Shown here piece after piece: positions 57,274 to 64,000 of a stretch of 64,000 nt of DNA; the stretch's first letter is position 1, and each line of letters begins with the position of its first letter. Below the pieces are notes generated by a model that saw nothing but the letters and a program-made list of their open reading frames with translations, was not told the origin of the DNA and ran no database searches. The stretch spans positions 1-64,000 of the forward strand of contig VTPO01000004.1 in NCBI GenBank assembly GCA_008638205.1, in the 5' to 3' direction. Made by a program: the position numbers and the translations under genes. Source of the stretch: Pelagibacteraceae bacterium. GTDB taxonomy: Bacteria > Pseudomonadota > Alphaproteobacteria > Pelagibacterales > Pelagibacteraceae.

Positions 57274-58155
57274 TTATTTTTTGATAAGACTTAATCCTGA
57301 TTTTCCAAAAAATCTAAAGAACTCGCTATCAGGAGATAATATTAAAGAGGTTTCACCTCCAATAAGTGATTTCTCATAAGACTGCATTGCACGATAAAAA
57401 CTAAAAAAATTAGGATCTTTTCCGAAAGCATCTGCAAAAATTTTATTTCTTTTTCCGTCACCTTCTCCTTTTAAAATTTCAGATTTTTTATTAGCTTCTG
57501 CCAAAATAATAGTAACTTCTTTATCAGCAGTAGATCTTACGGTTTGAGCAATCTCAGCTCCTTCTGCTCTAAATTCTTTTGCTTCCCTTAAACGTTCTGT
57601 TTGCATTCTTCGATAAACAGCTTCACTATTTGCCTGGGGAAGATCTGCTCTTTTAATTCTTACATCAATAATTTCTATACCAAGTTTAGAAGCTTCCGCA
57701 TTTACATCTTCTGTAATTTTGTCCATCAGTCTTGCTCGCTCTTTAGAGACTAAAGTTGCAAGCTCTTCTTTACCCAAAACACCTCTTATTCTAGAGTTAA
57801 TAATGGTCGACAACCTTGATCTAGCTACTCTTTCGTTTCCAACTGAAATATAAAATTTTAAAGGATCTTTAATCTTAAATCTTGCAAACGCATCTACTAT
57901 CAATCTTTTTTGGTCAGACGCAATAATTTCTTCTGATGGAGCATCTAAATTTAAAATTCTCTTATCAAGCAATACTACGTTTTGAATAAAAGGAATCTTA
58001 AAGTTAAGCCCTGCTTTTTGTATCACTCTTTTTGGATCACCGAATTGCAAGATAATGGCCTGTTGAATTTCATTAACCGTAAACAAAGTCGTATAACTAA
58101 TGAAAGCAAGCACTCCAATAATAGGTAATAATATTTTTAATTTTTTTTCACTCAT
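57274..58155 (-). CDS. hflC: HflC, membrane protease regulator
   Basis: A 293-residue bitopic SPFH/prohibitin protein with an N-terminal transmembrane helix (~8-25) and a band-7 domain (FTVNEIQQAIILQFGDPKRVI onward), then an Ala/Glu-rich helix (REAKEFRAEGAEIAQ). With HflK it forms a large membrane assembly around FtsH. It overlaps hflK by 1 nt. Confidence 0.95.
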   Translation of the reverse strand: MSEKKLKILLPIIGVLAFISYTTLFTVNEIQQAIILQFGDPKRVIQKAGLNFKIPFIQNVVLLDKRILNLDAPSEEIIASDQKRLIVDAFARFKIKDPLKFYISVGNERVARSRLSTIINSRIRGVLGKEELATLVSKERARLMDKITEDVNAEASKLGIEIIDVRIKRADLPQANSEAVYRRMQTERLREAKEFRAEGAEIAQTVRSTADKEVTIILAEANKKSEILKGEGDGKRNKIFADAFGKDPNFFSFYRAMQSYEKSLIGGETSLILSPDSEFFRFFGKSGLSLIKK

Positions 58156-59270
58156 TATTTTTTTTCAGCTTTCTTTTTCCCAAGTTCTGGCAAAGGTAAG
58201 TAAGGAACTACACCACCGCTTGATTTTTGGTCTATAATAATTTTATCAATTCCCGCTAATACTTTTTCCATAGTCTCTAGGTACATACGTTCTTGAGTTA
58301 CTGCTTTTGCATTTTTATATTCATCATAAATTGCAAGAAATCTACTTGCTTCACCTTCCGCAGAAGCAACTACTTGTTGCTTATAACCTTCGGCTTGCTG
58401 AACAACCTGCGCAGCTTCCCCTCGAGCTCTTGGTATTACATCATTTGCGTAAGCATCTGCTTCATTTTGCAATCGTTCTTTATCTGCTTTAGCGGCCTGA
58501 ACATCTCTAAAAGAATCTATCACTTCTTTTGGTGGATCTGCTTTTTGTGTTTGAACTTGTGTAATTTGAATTCCAGACTCATAAAAGTCTAAAATTTCTT
58601 GCATAATTTTTTGCGTATCATTTTCAATTTGAGCTCTTCCACCAGTCAGCACTGTTTGAATTGGGTTTCTTGCAATCACCTCTCTCATCGCAGTCTCTGC
58701 AACGCTCTTAACTGTTTCTTGTGGATCTTGAATATTAAAAAGAAATTTTCCACCATCTTTAATTAACCAAAAAACAGAGTAATCTATATCAACTATATTC
58801 TCATCTCCGGTTAACATTAAACTTTCTTCTGGAACATCTGAAATACTAGTAGCTCTTCCAGTATCTGATGCTGACCTATAACCAACATCAATTCTATTTA
58901 CTCTCGTAACTTTGGGAGTTAGGGCTGTTTCTACTGGAAAAGGTAAGTGATAATTTAAACCTGGTTGAGTTAAATTAACAAACTTTCCAAATCTTAAAAC
59001 TACTCCCTGCTCATCAGGCAATACTCTGTAAAATCCACTTCCAAGCCACAAGGCTAAAGCAATAATAATAAATAATCCTATTGGCTTTTTTCCTCCGGGA
59101 ACATTCGCTCCTCCTGGGAATATTTTTTTAATCGAATCTTGAAACTGTCCAGCTAGATCATCAATACTAGGCGGTCTTTGTCCACCACCTCCGGAACCCT
59201 GTCTGGGACCGTCATTATTTCCGCCATTGCCCCAAGGAGATTGAACCATATTTAAAATATTTTTAATCAT
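58155..59270 (-). CDS. hflK: HflK, membrane protease regulator
   Basis: A 371-residue SPFH protein with a Gly/Pro-rich cytoplasmic N-terminus (~11-60, PWGNGGNNDGPRQGSGGGGQ), a transmembrane helix (~66-82) and a band-7 domain (YRVLPDEQGVVLRFGKFV). A long Ala/Glu/Gln helix follows (~265-325). It partners HflC. It is divergent from mrp, with a palindromic 73-nt intergenic region. Confidence 0.95.
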   Translation of the reverse strand: MIKNILNMVQSPWGNGGNNDGPRQGSGGGGQRPPSIDDLAGQFQDSIKKIFPGGANVPGGKKPIGLFIIIALALWLGSGFYRVLPDEQGVVLRFGKFVNLTQPGLNYHLPFPVETALTPKVTRVNRIDVGYRSASDTGRATSISDVPEESLMLTGDENIVDIDYSVFWLIKDGGKFLFNIQDPQETVKSVAETAMREVIARNPIQTVLTGGRAQIENDTQKIMQEILDFYESGIQITQVQTQKADPPKEVIDSFRDVQAAKADKERLQNEADAYANDVIPRARGEAAQVVQQAEGYKQQVVASAEGEASRFLAIYDEYKNAKAVTQERMYLETMEKVLAGIDKIIIDQKSSGGVVPYLPLPELGKKKAEKK

Positions 59271-59293
59271 TGATAAATTTAAAATTTATTGAT

Positions 59294-59320
59294 GTAACTA
59301 ATATAGTAGAAGTTAGTTAC
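59294..59320. promoter_or_regulatory. 8-bp inverted repeat between hflK and mrp
   Basis: GTAACTAA at 59294-59301 is mirrored by TTAGTTAC at 59313-59320 with an 11-nt centre, in the short gap between two divergent genes. The geometry (centre-to-centre 19 bp) fits a dimeric regulator site, but the regulator is unknown. Confidence 0.35.
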
Positions 59321-59343
59321 TTAAAACAAAATTACAAGGGCAA

Positions 59344-60174
59344 ATGGACGCAAAATCAGTAAATTTAAGCAAGGAGTTTGTAGACAAAATTTCTCCTGGT
59401 TCAAAAAAACTAAAACTACCTATTAACGGGGTTAAAAAAATTATTGCAATTTCAAGTGCTAAAGGTGGTGTAGGAAAATCCACCATCGCAGTTAATTTAG
59501 CTATTGCTTTAAAAAAATTAAATTACAAAGTGGGAATATTAGATGCGGATATTTATGGCCCTTCTATTCCACAAATGCTTGGTGTCTCTGATAAGCCAAA
59601 AAGTGAAGACGGTAAAAACTTAATTCCTATTTCTAAATACGGACTTCAATGCATGTCTATTGGATTCATGGTCAATCAAGATACGGCTATGATTTGGAGA
59701 GGACCCATGGTCATCAGTGCTATCAAAACTTTCACCACTAATGTTTTTTGGGATAATTTAGATTATTTAGTTATTGATTTACCTCCTGGAACTGGGGATG
59801 CCTTGTTAACTTTTTCTCAAGAAATTCAAATTGATGGTGCAGTAGTAATTTCTACTCCTCAGGAAATTGCACTATTAGATGCAAACCGTGGAATTAAAAT
59901 GTTTCAAAAAACAAACGTTAAGATTTTAGGAATCATTGAAAATATGAGCAGCTTTACTTCCGATGATGGAAAAGAACATTTTATTTTTGGTGAAAGTGGA
60001 GCACAAAAAATGTCAAAAAATTTAAATATTGATTTGCTTGGAACTATTCCTATTGAAATAGGCTTAAGAGAAGGTGCTGATAAAGGTGAGCCTTATATGG
60101 AGTTTATTAACGACAGCCTAACATCAAACAAAATACTTAAAATTGCTAAAAAGATTTCGGAAAAAATTAAATAA
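59344..60174 (+). CDS. mrp: Mrp/NBP35-family iron-sulfur carrier ATPase
   Basis: A 276-residue P-loop ATPase. [18 protein letters not shown] carries the deviant Walker A (40-47), [14 protein letters not shown] the Walker A' partner, and [17 protein letters not shown] the switch II. Mrp/ApbC proteins carry Fe-S clusters. The usual N-terminal DUF59/MIP18 domain (~100 residues) is missing, so this is the short form, and the C-terminal CxxC motif typical of many Mrp proteins is not seen (the matching site reads [10 protein letters not shown]). A cluster-free or other role is possible. Confidence 0.85.
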   Translation: MDAKSVNLSKEFVDKISPGSKKLKLPINGVKKIIAISSAKGGVGKSTIAVNLAIALKKLNYKVGILDADIYGPSIPQMLGVSDKPKSEDGKNLIPISKYGLQCMSIGFMVNQDTAMIWRGPMVISAIKTFTTNVFWDNLDYLVIDLPPGTGDALLTFSQEIQIDGAVVISTPQEIALLDANRGIKMFQKTNVKILGIIENMSSFTSDDGKEHFIFGESGAQKMSKNLNIDLLGTIPIEIGLREGADKGEPYMEFINDSLTSNKILKIAKKISEKIK

Positions 60175-61114
60175 TCTTATCTTTAAGCTCAAGAGTTTCC
60201 ATTAATTCATTCCACTCTCTTTTACCCAGTCCAGAATCTTCGTAAGAAACTTGTTTTCCACTAATCATAGATTTTACAATCTTTAATCCTTTCGAAGAAA
60301 CGTGTGCTGCTCCTACTCTATAATCTAAAAATGCAGAGTGTGTGATGGGAACCCATTTTTTAACTGTCTCCAACATAGCTTCTGCATATACTCTAATTTC
60401 ATATTGCGCATGACTATCCGCTCTTAGAAATAAAAAATTTAACAGATTTAACAAGTCTGTTTTCCAGTACCACTGAGTATATGAATTCAAAGTTAAGTTC
60501 ATTCTTGCAAGCTCTCTTGCTAAACCAGATTTTCCTTCATCAATAATTGTTCCGTCAAACCTTTCATTCAACATTTTTTCATAGTTATCGTATGTACGTA
60601 CGGAATCATCTTTTAAAATTTTAAGAACTTCATTGGCCTGATCTCCTGTGATCAAATCTCCTCTTCCTTGCCTGTTGTTAGTGGCCTGTGCAGACAATTG
60701 TTCTTTTTCAGGAATGTAAAACTCTTTATCTAGAATAGAATATCTTGCAGAATATTCATTAACATTTGCAGTTCTGTGTCTAATCCACTGTCTTGCTATA
60801 AAAATTGGAAGTTTTACATGATATTTAATTTCACACATCTCAAAAGGTGTGCTGTGCCAATGTCTCATTAAATATTTAATTAACCCTTCATCAGTCGAAA
60901 CTTTTTTAGTTCCTTTTCCATAAGAAACTCTAGCTGACTGAACGATAGAGCTATCATCACCCATATAATCCACCACTCTTACAAAACCATGATCCAATAT
61001 AGGAATCGCATCATAAAGGATTTTTTCTAACTCTGGAGAGGTGACTCTTTTGGTTGGATATTCTTGAGCTTTTTGATCAGCTATTTCTTGATTTTGTTGC
61101 TCTGTAAGTTTCAT
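60167..61114 (-). CDS. thyX: Flavin-dependent thymidylate synthase
   Basis: Makes dTMP from dUMP with methylene-THF, FAD and NADPH. The ThyX motif [15 protein letters not shown] is present, with the [21 protein letters not shown] lead-in. It is 315 residues, longer than the minimal ~220-residue ThyX but normal for alphaproteobacteria and Rickettsia. It overlaps the mrp 3' end by 8 nt and is divergent from the tmRNA gene. Confidence 0.95.
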   Translation of the reverse strand: MKLTEQQNQEIADQKAQEYPTKRVTSPELEKILYDAIPILDHGFVRVVDYMGDDSSIVQSARVSYGKGTKKVSTDEGLIKYLMRHWHSTPFEMCEIKYHVKLPIFIARQWIRHRTANVNEYSARYSILDKEFYIPEKEQLSAQATNNRQGRGDLITGDQANEVLKILKDDSVRTYDNYEKMLNERFDGTIIDEGKSGLARELARMNLTLNSYTQWYWKTDLLNLLNFLFLRADSHAQYEIRVYAEAMLETVKKWVPITHSAFLDYRVGAAHVSSKGLKIVKSMISGKQVSYEDSGLGKREWNELMETLELKDKII

Positions 61115-61199
61115 TTACGAATTGTCTTTGAATCAGTTTCAGAAAGTTTTATATTATTGGTGTTGGTTTTCCAACTATAACGATAAACGAAATTCGTAA

Positions 61200-61425
61200 T
61201 AAACATTTTGGACCAGGGGGCGGTACCCTGCACCTCCACCATTTTACAACTCATGGGGGTGAAATAGGCTCGACAGATGTCTAAAAGTTTTTCTTTCGTT
61301 CGGTATTGTTCCGCCGTAACGGGCTACATTTTAAATGCTAACGAAAGTTACGCTATTGCTGCTTAATTAACTTCGGTTAATTAAAAAGCAGGGGTCCGGG
61401 GCACCTTGCAACAGAACGCCCCACT
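61200..61425 (+). ncRNA. ssrA: Transfer-messenger RNA, permuted (two-piece) form
   Basis: The acceptor piece comes first. It has a T-arm-like hairpin (CAGGG 61214-61218 / CCCTG 61226-61230), then CACCTCC, a discriminator A and CCA (61239-61241). After only 13 nt the coding piece starts with GGGGGTG (61255-61261), which pairs with CACCTCC, followed by AAATAGGCTCGACAG. A P2 helix joins 61206-61213 with 61279-61286. The tag reading frame is 61337-61366 (ANESYAIAA, stop TAA), and the stop lies in a 9-bp stem with a TTCG loop. The two ends of the gene are approximate. Confidence 0.93.
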
Positions 61426-61488
61426 ATTAATTAAAACATTATATTATCCAACGATTATTTTTAAAAATATATAATATAATTTAAATTA

Positions 61489-62208
61489 ATGGAAAATGAA
61501 GCAATAATAATACCTGCATTTAACGAGGAAAAAAACATAAAAAAAATAGTTCATTTAATTCGAGATAAAACGCAAGCTTTAATAATAATTGTCGATGACT
61601 CGGCAAATAGTAAAAGTAAAAATATAATAGTTAAAGAAAAAATAAATAATTTATTATATTACCACAGAAAAAAAAAACTTGGAAGAGGCTCTGCAATTGT
61701 ATTTGGATTTAAGAAAATTCTGAAATCTAAAAGAAAAATAAATTGCTTTATAGAAATGGACGCAGATCTCTCTCACAATCCAAACGAATTAATAAGAAAT
61801 ATTTCATTTTTTTACAAACATTCAATAGATTTGCTAATAGCAAGCAGATATTTAAAAAAAAGCAAGATTATAAATTGGCCTACATCTAGAAAAATTTTAT
61901 CTAGACTTTCAAATATGCTTGCAAGGATTTTTTTAGGAGTCCCTGTAAAAGATTACACTAATGGTTTCAGATTCTACTCAAAAAGAGCTGCTAAAGTTGT
62001 GGCCTCTGAATGCAAAAATCTTGATGGATTTATAATTTTATCAGAAATTTTACTTCGTACTTATCGAAAGAATTATAAAATATTAGAAATTAATACAATT
62101 TTTAAAAATAGAGTAAGAGGGGAAAGTACTGTAAATGTAGATTTAATACTTAAGTCATTTTTGGGACTATGGAAATTGTTTTTCTTAAAAATATTTAAAA
62201 AAATTTAG
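61489..62208 (+). CDS. Family 2 glycosyltransferase (dolichol-phosphate mannosyltransferase-like)
   Basis: A 239-residue GT-A-fold enzyme. IIIPAFNEEKNIKKIV opens the fold, IIVDDSANSKSK gives the nucleotide-binding Asp, and FIEMDADLSHNPNEL carries the DxD-like metal motif typical of DPM1/polyprenol-phosphate sugar transferases; SRYL and NGFRFYS follow. There is no transmembrane anchor. It likely transfers a sugar to a lipid phosphate or surface glycan. It is the first gene past tmRNA and is very AT-rich, converging with the epimerase by a 24-nt overlap. Confidence 0.82.
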   Translation: MENEAIIIPAFNEEKNIKKIVHLIRDKTQALIIIVDDSANSKSKNIIVKEKINNLLYYHRKKKLGRGSAIVFGFKKILKSKRKINCFIEMDADLSHNPNELIRNISFFYKHSIDLLIASRYLKKSKIINWPTSRKILSRLSNMLARIFLGVPVKDYTNGFRFYSKRAAKVVASECKNLDGFIILSEILLRTYRKNYKILEINTIFKNRVRGESTVNVDLILKSFLGLWKLFFLKIFKKI

Positions 62209-62988
62209 TTTTTTTATTTTAAATCCATATTGTTTTAATTTGCCTATATCAGCTACTAATTGAGTTTTGTAATTGTTAGTGAAAACTAACTTTTTTTTAT
62301 ATTTTTTTGCTATTAATAAAGCAATTTTTTTTAAACTAGTTTTTTCCCCCCCTCCTATATTAACTATACCCTGATGCTTATTGTTCCACAGCACCAAGAT
62401 AGCTCTACAAATTTGTTCAGTAGATAAAAAATCTCTTGTATGATTTAAATTATCCAATTTTATTATTTTTTTGGTAGTATTTATTTTGTTTTTCAAGCTA
62501 TTTAAAAAAAAAAATTTATTTTTATTATCTATTATGCTAAAAATTCTACCTATACAGAATTTAATTTTAGAATTTCTTAGCTCTTTTTGAATTAATTTTT
62601 CAGCCAAATATTTTGTTTTTCCATATTTTGTAATAGGAGATGGATTTGTTGTCTCTTTTAATTTTTTATTTGAGAATGGATAAACATGAGAAGTTGATGA
62701 AAAAAAGAACCATTTTACACTAGTTTTTTTTTTTAATATTTCAATTATATTTTTAGTTCCGATTACATTAACATCTACCGCTTTTTTATAATTTTTATCA
62801 ACTTTTGCAATTGGGACGATTGCTGCAAAGTGTATAATAAGATCAAATTTTTTGTTTTTTAACCATTTTTCTAAATCAGCTTTTTTTCTAACGTCTCCTT
62901 TAAATTTTATAAATTTAAAATTATTTGCCACTTGCAAAAATTTTCTTCCTAAGTTTCCAGAGTAGCCCGTAATACCACAGATCAGCAT
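62185..62988 (-). CDS. NAD-dependent epimerase/dehydratase (extended SDR)
   Basis: A 267-residue Rossmann-fold protein. ICGITGYSGNLGRKF (3-17) binds NAD(P), FFFSSTSHVYPF carries the catalytic Ser/Thr and YGKTKYLAEKL the YxxxK pair. Members epimerise, dehydrate or reduce nucleotide sugars. It is shorter than most sugar epimerases (~310-340), and the C-terminal substrate region is compact. It overlaps the upstream aminotransferase-like gene by 1 nt, so both probably serve one sugar pathway. Confidence 0.8.
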   Translation of the reverse strand: MLICGITGYSGNLGRKFLQVANNFKFIKFKGDVRKKADLEKWLKNKKFDLIIHFAAIVPIAKVDKNYKKAVDVNVIGTKNIIEILKKKTSVKWFFFSSTSHVYPFSNKKLKETTNPSPITKYGKTKYLAEKLIQKELRNSKIKFCIGRIFSIIDNKNKFFFLNSLKNKINTTKKIIKLDNLNHTRDFLSTEQICRAILVLWNNKHQGIVNIGGGEKTSLKKIALLIAKKYKKKLVFTNNYKTQLVADIGKLKQYGFKIKKLNFFKYF

Positions 62989-64000
62989 TAATTTTTTTTA
63001 ATTTTTAACAAATTATCTATTAAAAAATTTAATTGCGTTTTTTCAATTTTTTTTGTAGGCAATCCTATAAAAAATCCTGTTTTGTCAATTTCTTCAGTGT
63101 TTCTCAATTCACTTTTATTCCTATCTAGTCCGTAAAGTTTTGAAGCTGGTTGTTTTAAAAAATTCCCACTTAGTATTGGTCTTGTTTCTATATTTTTAAA
63201 ATTCAAATTTTTAATAAAACTATTTTTATCATTTAAATAATCTTTGTTAATTAACAATGGAAAACCAAACCAGCTTGGATTCAGATTTTTATTAGGTTCA
63301 AAAAATTGAAATTGATTTTTCCACTTGTTTGAATTTTTTAATGATTTTGTAATCAAATCTTTATTTTCTTTTCTTGTTGCCATCATATCATTAAGTCTTT
63401 TTAATTGATTTAGTCCTATCGCCGCTGTCAAATCTAATGGTCTCAAATTAAATCCAGAATTTATAAAATTAAAAGTGTTTTTATTTTTTCCAGACAAGCC
63501 TCTGTCCCAACCGTGCGCTCTGAGAGTGTGTAGTAAGTTATAATCTTCTTTGTTTTTGCAAATAATCATACCTCCCTCTCCCGAAGTAATTTGGTGTGAA
63601 TAATAAAAAGAGAATGTTCCAAAATCTCCAAATGTACCAAGTGATTTTCCAAGGTATTTGGATCCCAATGCCTCACAAGTATCTTCTATTAAGTGCATTT
63701 TTTTATCTTTGGCAAAGTTTACAATTTTATTAACATTTGAGCAATTTCCTAAAATATGTAAATTCATTATTGCTTTGCATTTCTCATATTTTTTTTGCAT
63801 TAATAAATTTGGATCGATACAAAAAGTTTTCTTATCAACATCGATAAATTTGGGTTTTAAACCAGCTTGAATAAGGGGCCATAGAGATGTAGACCAGCAC
63901 AAAGCTGGTATTATAAATTCATCATTTCTCAATAGTTTATTTTTTTTTAGAGGATTAATAAGAGCAAAAGACACCAAAAGATTTGCAGAAGATCCTGAGT
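62988..64000 (-). CDS. RfbH/ColD-like PLP-dependent sugar 3-dehydratase (partial, start outside window)
   Basis: A fold type I PLP enzyme of the DegT/DnrJ/EryC1/StrS group, open to the window edge. The frame continues upstream of the TTG at 63977 with SGSSANLLVSFALINP, a family N-terminal motif, so the gene starts beyond 64000. Where aminotransferases have the PLP-binding Lys, this has His (FYYSHQITSGEGGMI), as in RfbH and ColD, which remove the C3 hydroxyl of 4-keto-6-deoxy sugars. It probably makes a 3-deoxy or 3,6-dideoxy sugar for surface polysaccharide. Confidence 0.8.
   Translation of the reverse strand, partial: SGSSANLLVSFALINPLKKNKLLRNDEFIIPALCWSTSLWPLIQAGLKPKFIDVDKKTFCIDPNLLMQKKYEKCKAIMNLHILGNCSNVNKIVNFAKDKKMHLIEDTCEALGSKYLGKSLGTFGDFGTFSFYYSHQITSGEGGMIICKNKEDYNLLHTLRAHGWDRGLSGKNKNTFNFINSGFNLRPLDLTAAIGLNQLKRLNDMMATRKENKDLITKSLKNSNKWKNQFQFFEPNKNLNPSWFGFPLLINKDYLNDKNSFIKNLNFKNIETRPILSGNFLKQPASKLYGLDRNKSELRNTEEIDKTGFFIGLPTKKIEKTQLNFLIDNLLKIKKN

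Noticed and set aside
63975-63977. TTG as the start of the RfbH-like gene
   Set aside because: The frame continues to the window edge with the conserved SGSSANLL motif, so the true start lies outside.

Overview
The window looks like a chromosome segment from a streamlined, AT-rich marine alphaproteobacterium of the SAR11 type (Pelagibacterales). The reasons are a low GC content visible throughout, coding density close to saturation with many 1-4 nt gene overlaps, Lys/Ile/Asn-rich proteins, alphaproteobacterial gene orders (ybgC-tolQRAB-pal-cpoB-tilS-ftsH-folP-glmM; zapA next to the folate cyclo-ligase and transketolase), a permuted alphaproteobacterial tmRNA, and DUF1013/TrcR and COQ9 homologues. 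Taxonomy is inferred from these traits, not from a marker-gene search. Nearly all genes are ordinary housekeeping genes. No CRISPR array, insertion sequence, prophage or plasmid module was seen.

Layout. 1-4.6 kb: the tail of glyoxalase I, a multi-domain rhodanese, pdxH, aroC, a rhomboid protease and a TauE-type permease. 4.6-10.5 kb: a more variable stretch with a GMC flavin oxidoreductase, an extremely Lys-rich repeat protein, a small zinc-ribbon protein, a UMF1-type MFS transporter coupled to a winged-helix regulator, and a probable outer-membrane barrel. 10.5-13.6 kb: isoprenoid precursor genes dxs-ispA with xseB. 13.6-19.4 kb: a tsaC/sua5-ABC transporter operon, an orphan D-Ala-D-Ala-ligase-like ATP-grasp gene, a structured 185-nt gap, tRNA-Arg(UCG), an rluD-type gene and rpoH. 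19.4-35.7 kb: a long minus-strand run with purA, thiD, glmM, folP, ftsH, tilS, the complete Tol-Pal envelope cluster, a divergent RuvC-like gene without ruvAB beside it, yebC, ymdB, folate cyclo-ligase and zapA. 35.8-46.6 kb: a plus-strand run with transketolase, gap, pgk, class I aldolase and thiE, then efp, suhB, an MFS carrier, rpmE, trcR and purEK. 46.6-61.1 kb: a mainly minus-strand run with COQ9, mreBCD, leuA, ilvBHC, miaA, a DegP-type protease, a DUF2065 protein, hflKC, mrp and thyX. 61.2-61.4 kb: tmRNA. From 61.5 kb to the edge the content changes to sugar and surface-polysaccharide genes (a GT2 glycosyltransferase, an NAD-dependent epimerase and an RfbH/ColD-type PLP dehydratase cut by the window end), probably the start of a variable cell-surface island.

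How the genes work together. The Tol-Pal, Mre, DegP, HflKC and FtsH genes maintain envelope shape and quality control. tkt-gap-pgk-fba supply the lower glycolytic/gluconeogenic and pentose-phosphate interconversions. leuA and ilvBHC make branched-chain amino acids. thiD and thiE make thiamine phosphate from an imported or salvaged pyrimidine. dxs and ispA feed isoprenoids.

The items most worth a second look are the structured region between the ATP-grasp gene and tRNA-Arg, the permuted tmRNA with a spacer of only 13 nt, the charge-segregated Lys-rich repeat protein, the RuvC-like gene at a locus lacking ruvAB, the orphan ATP-grasp ligase, and the cell-surface gene block beginning beside ssrA. 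No clearly new multi-gene system was found.
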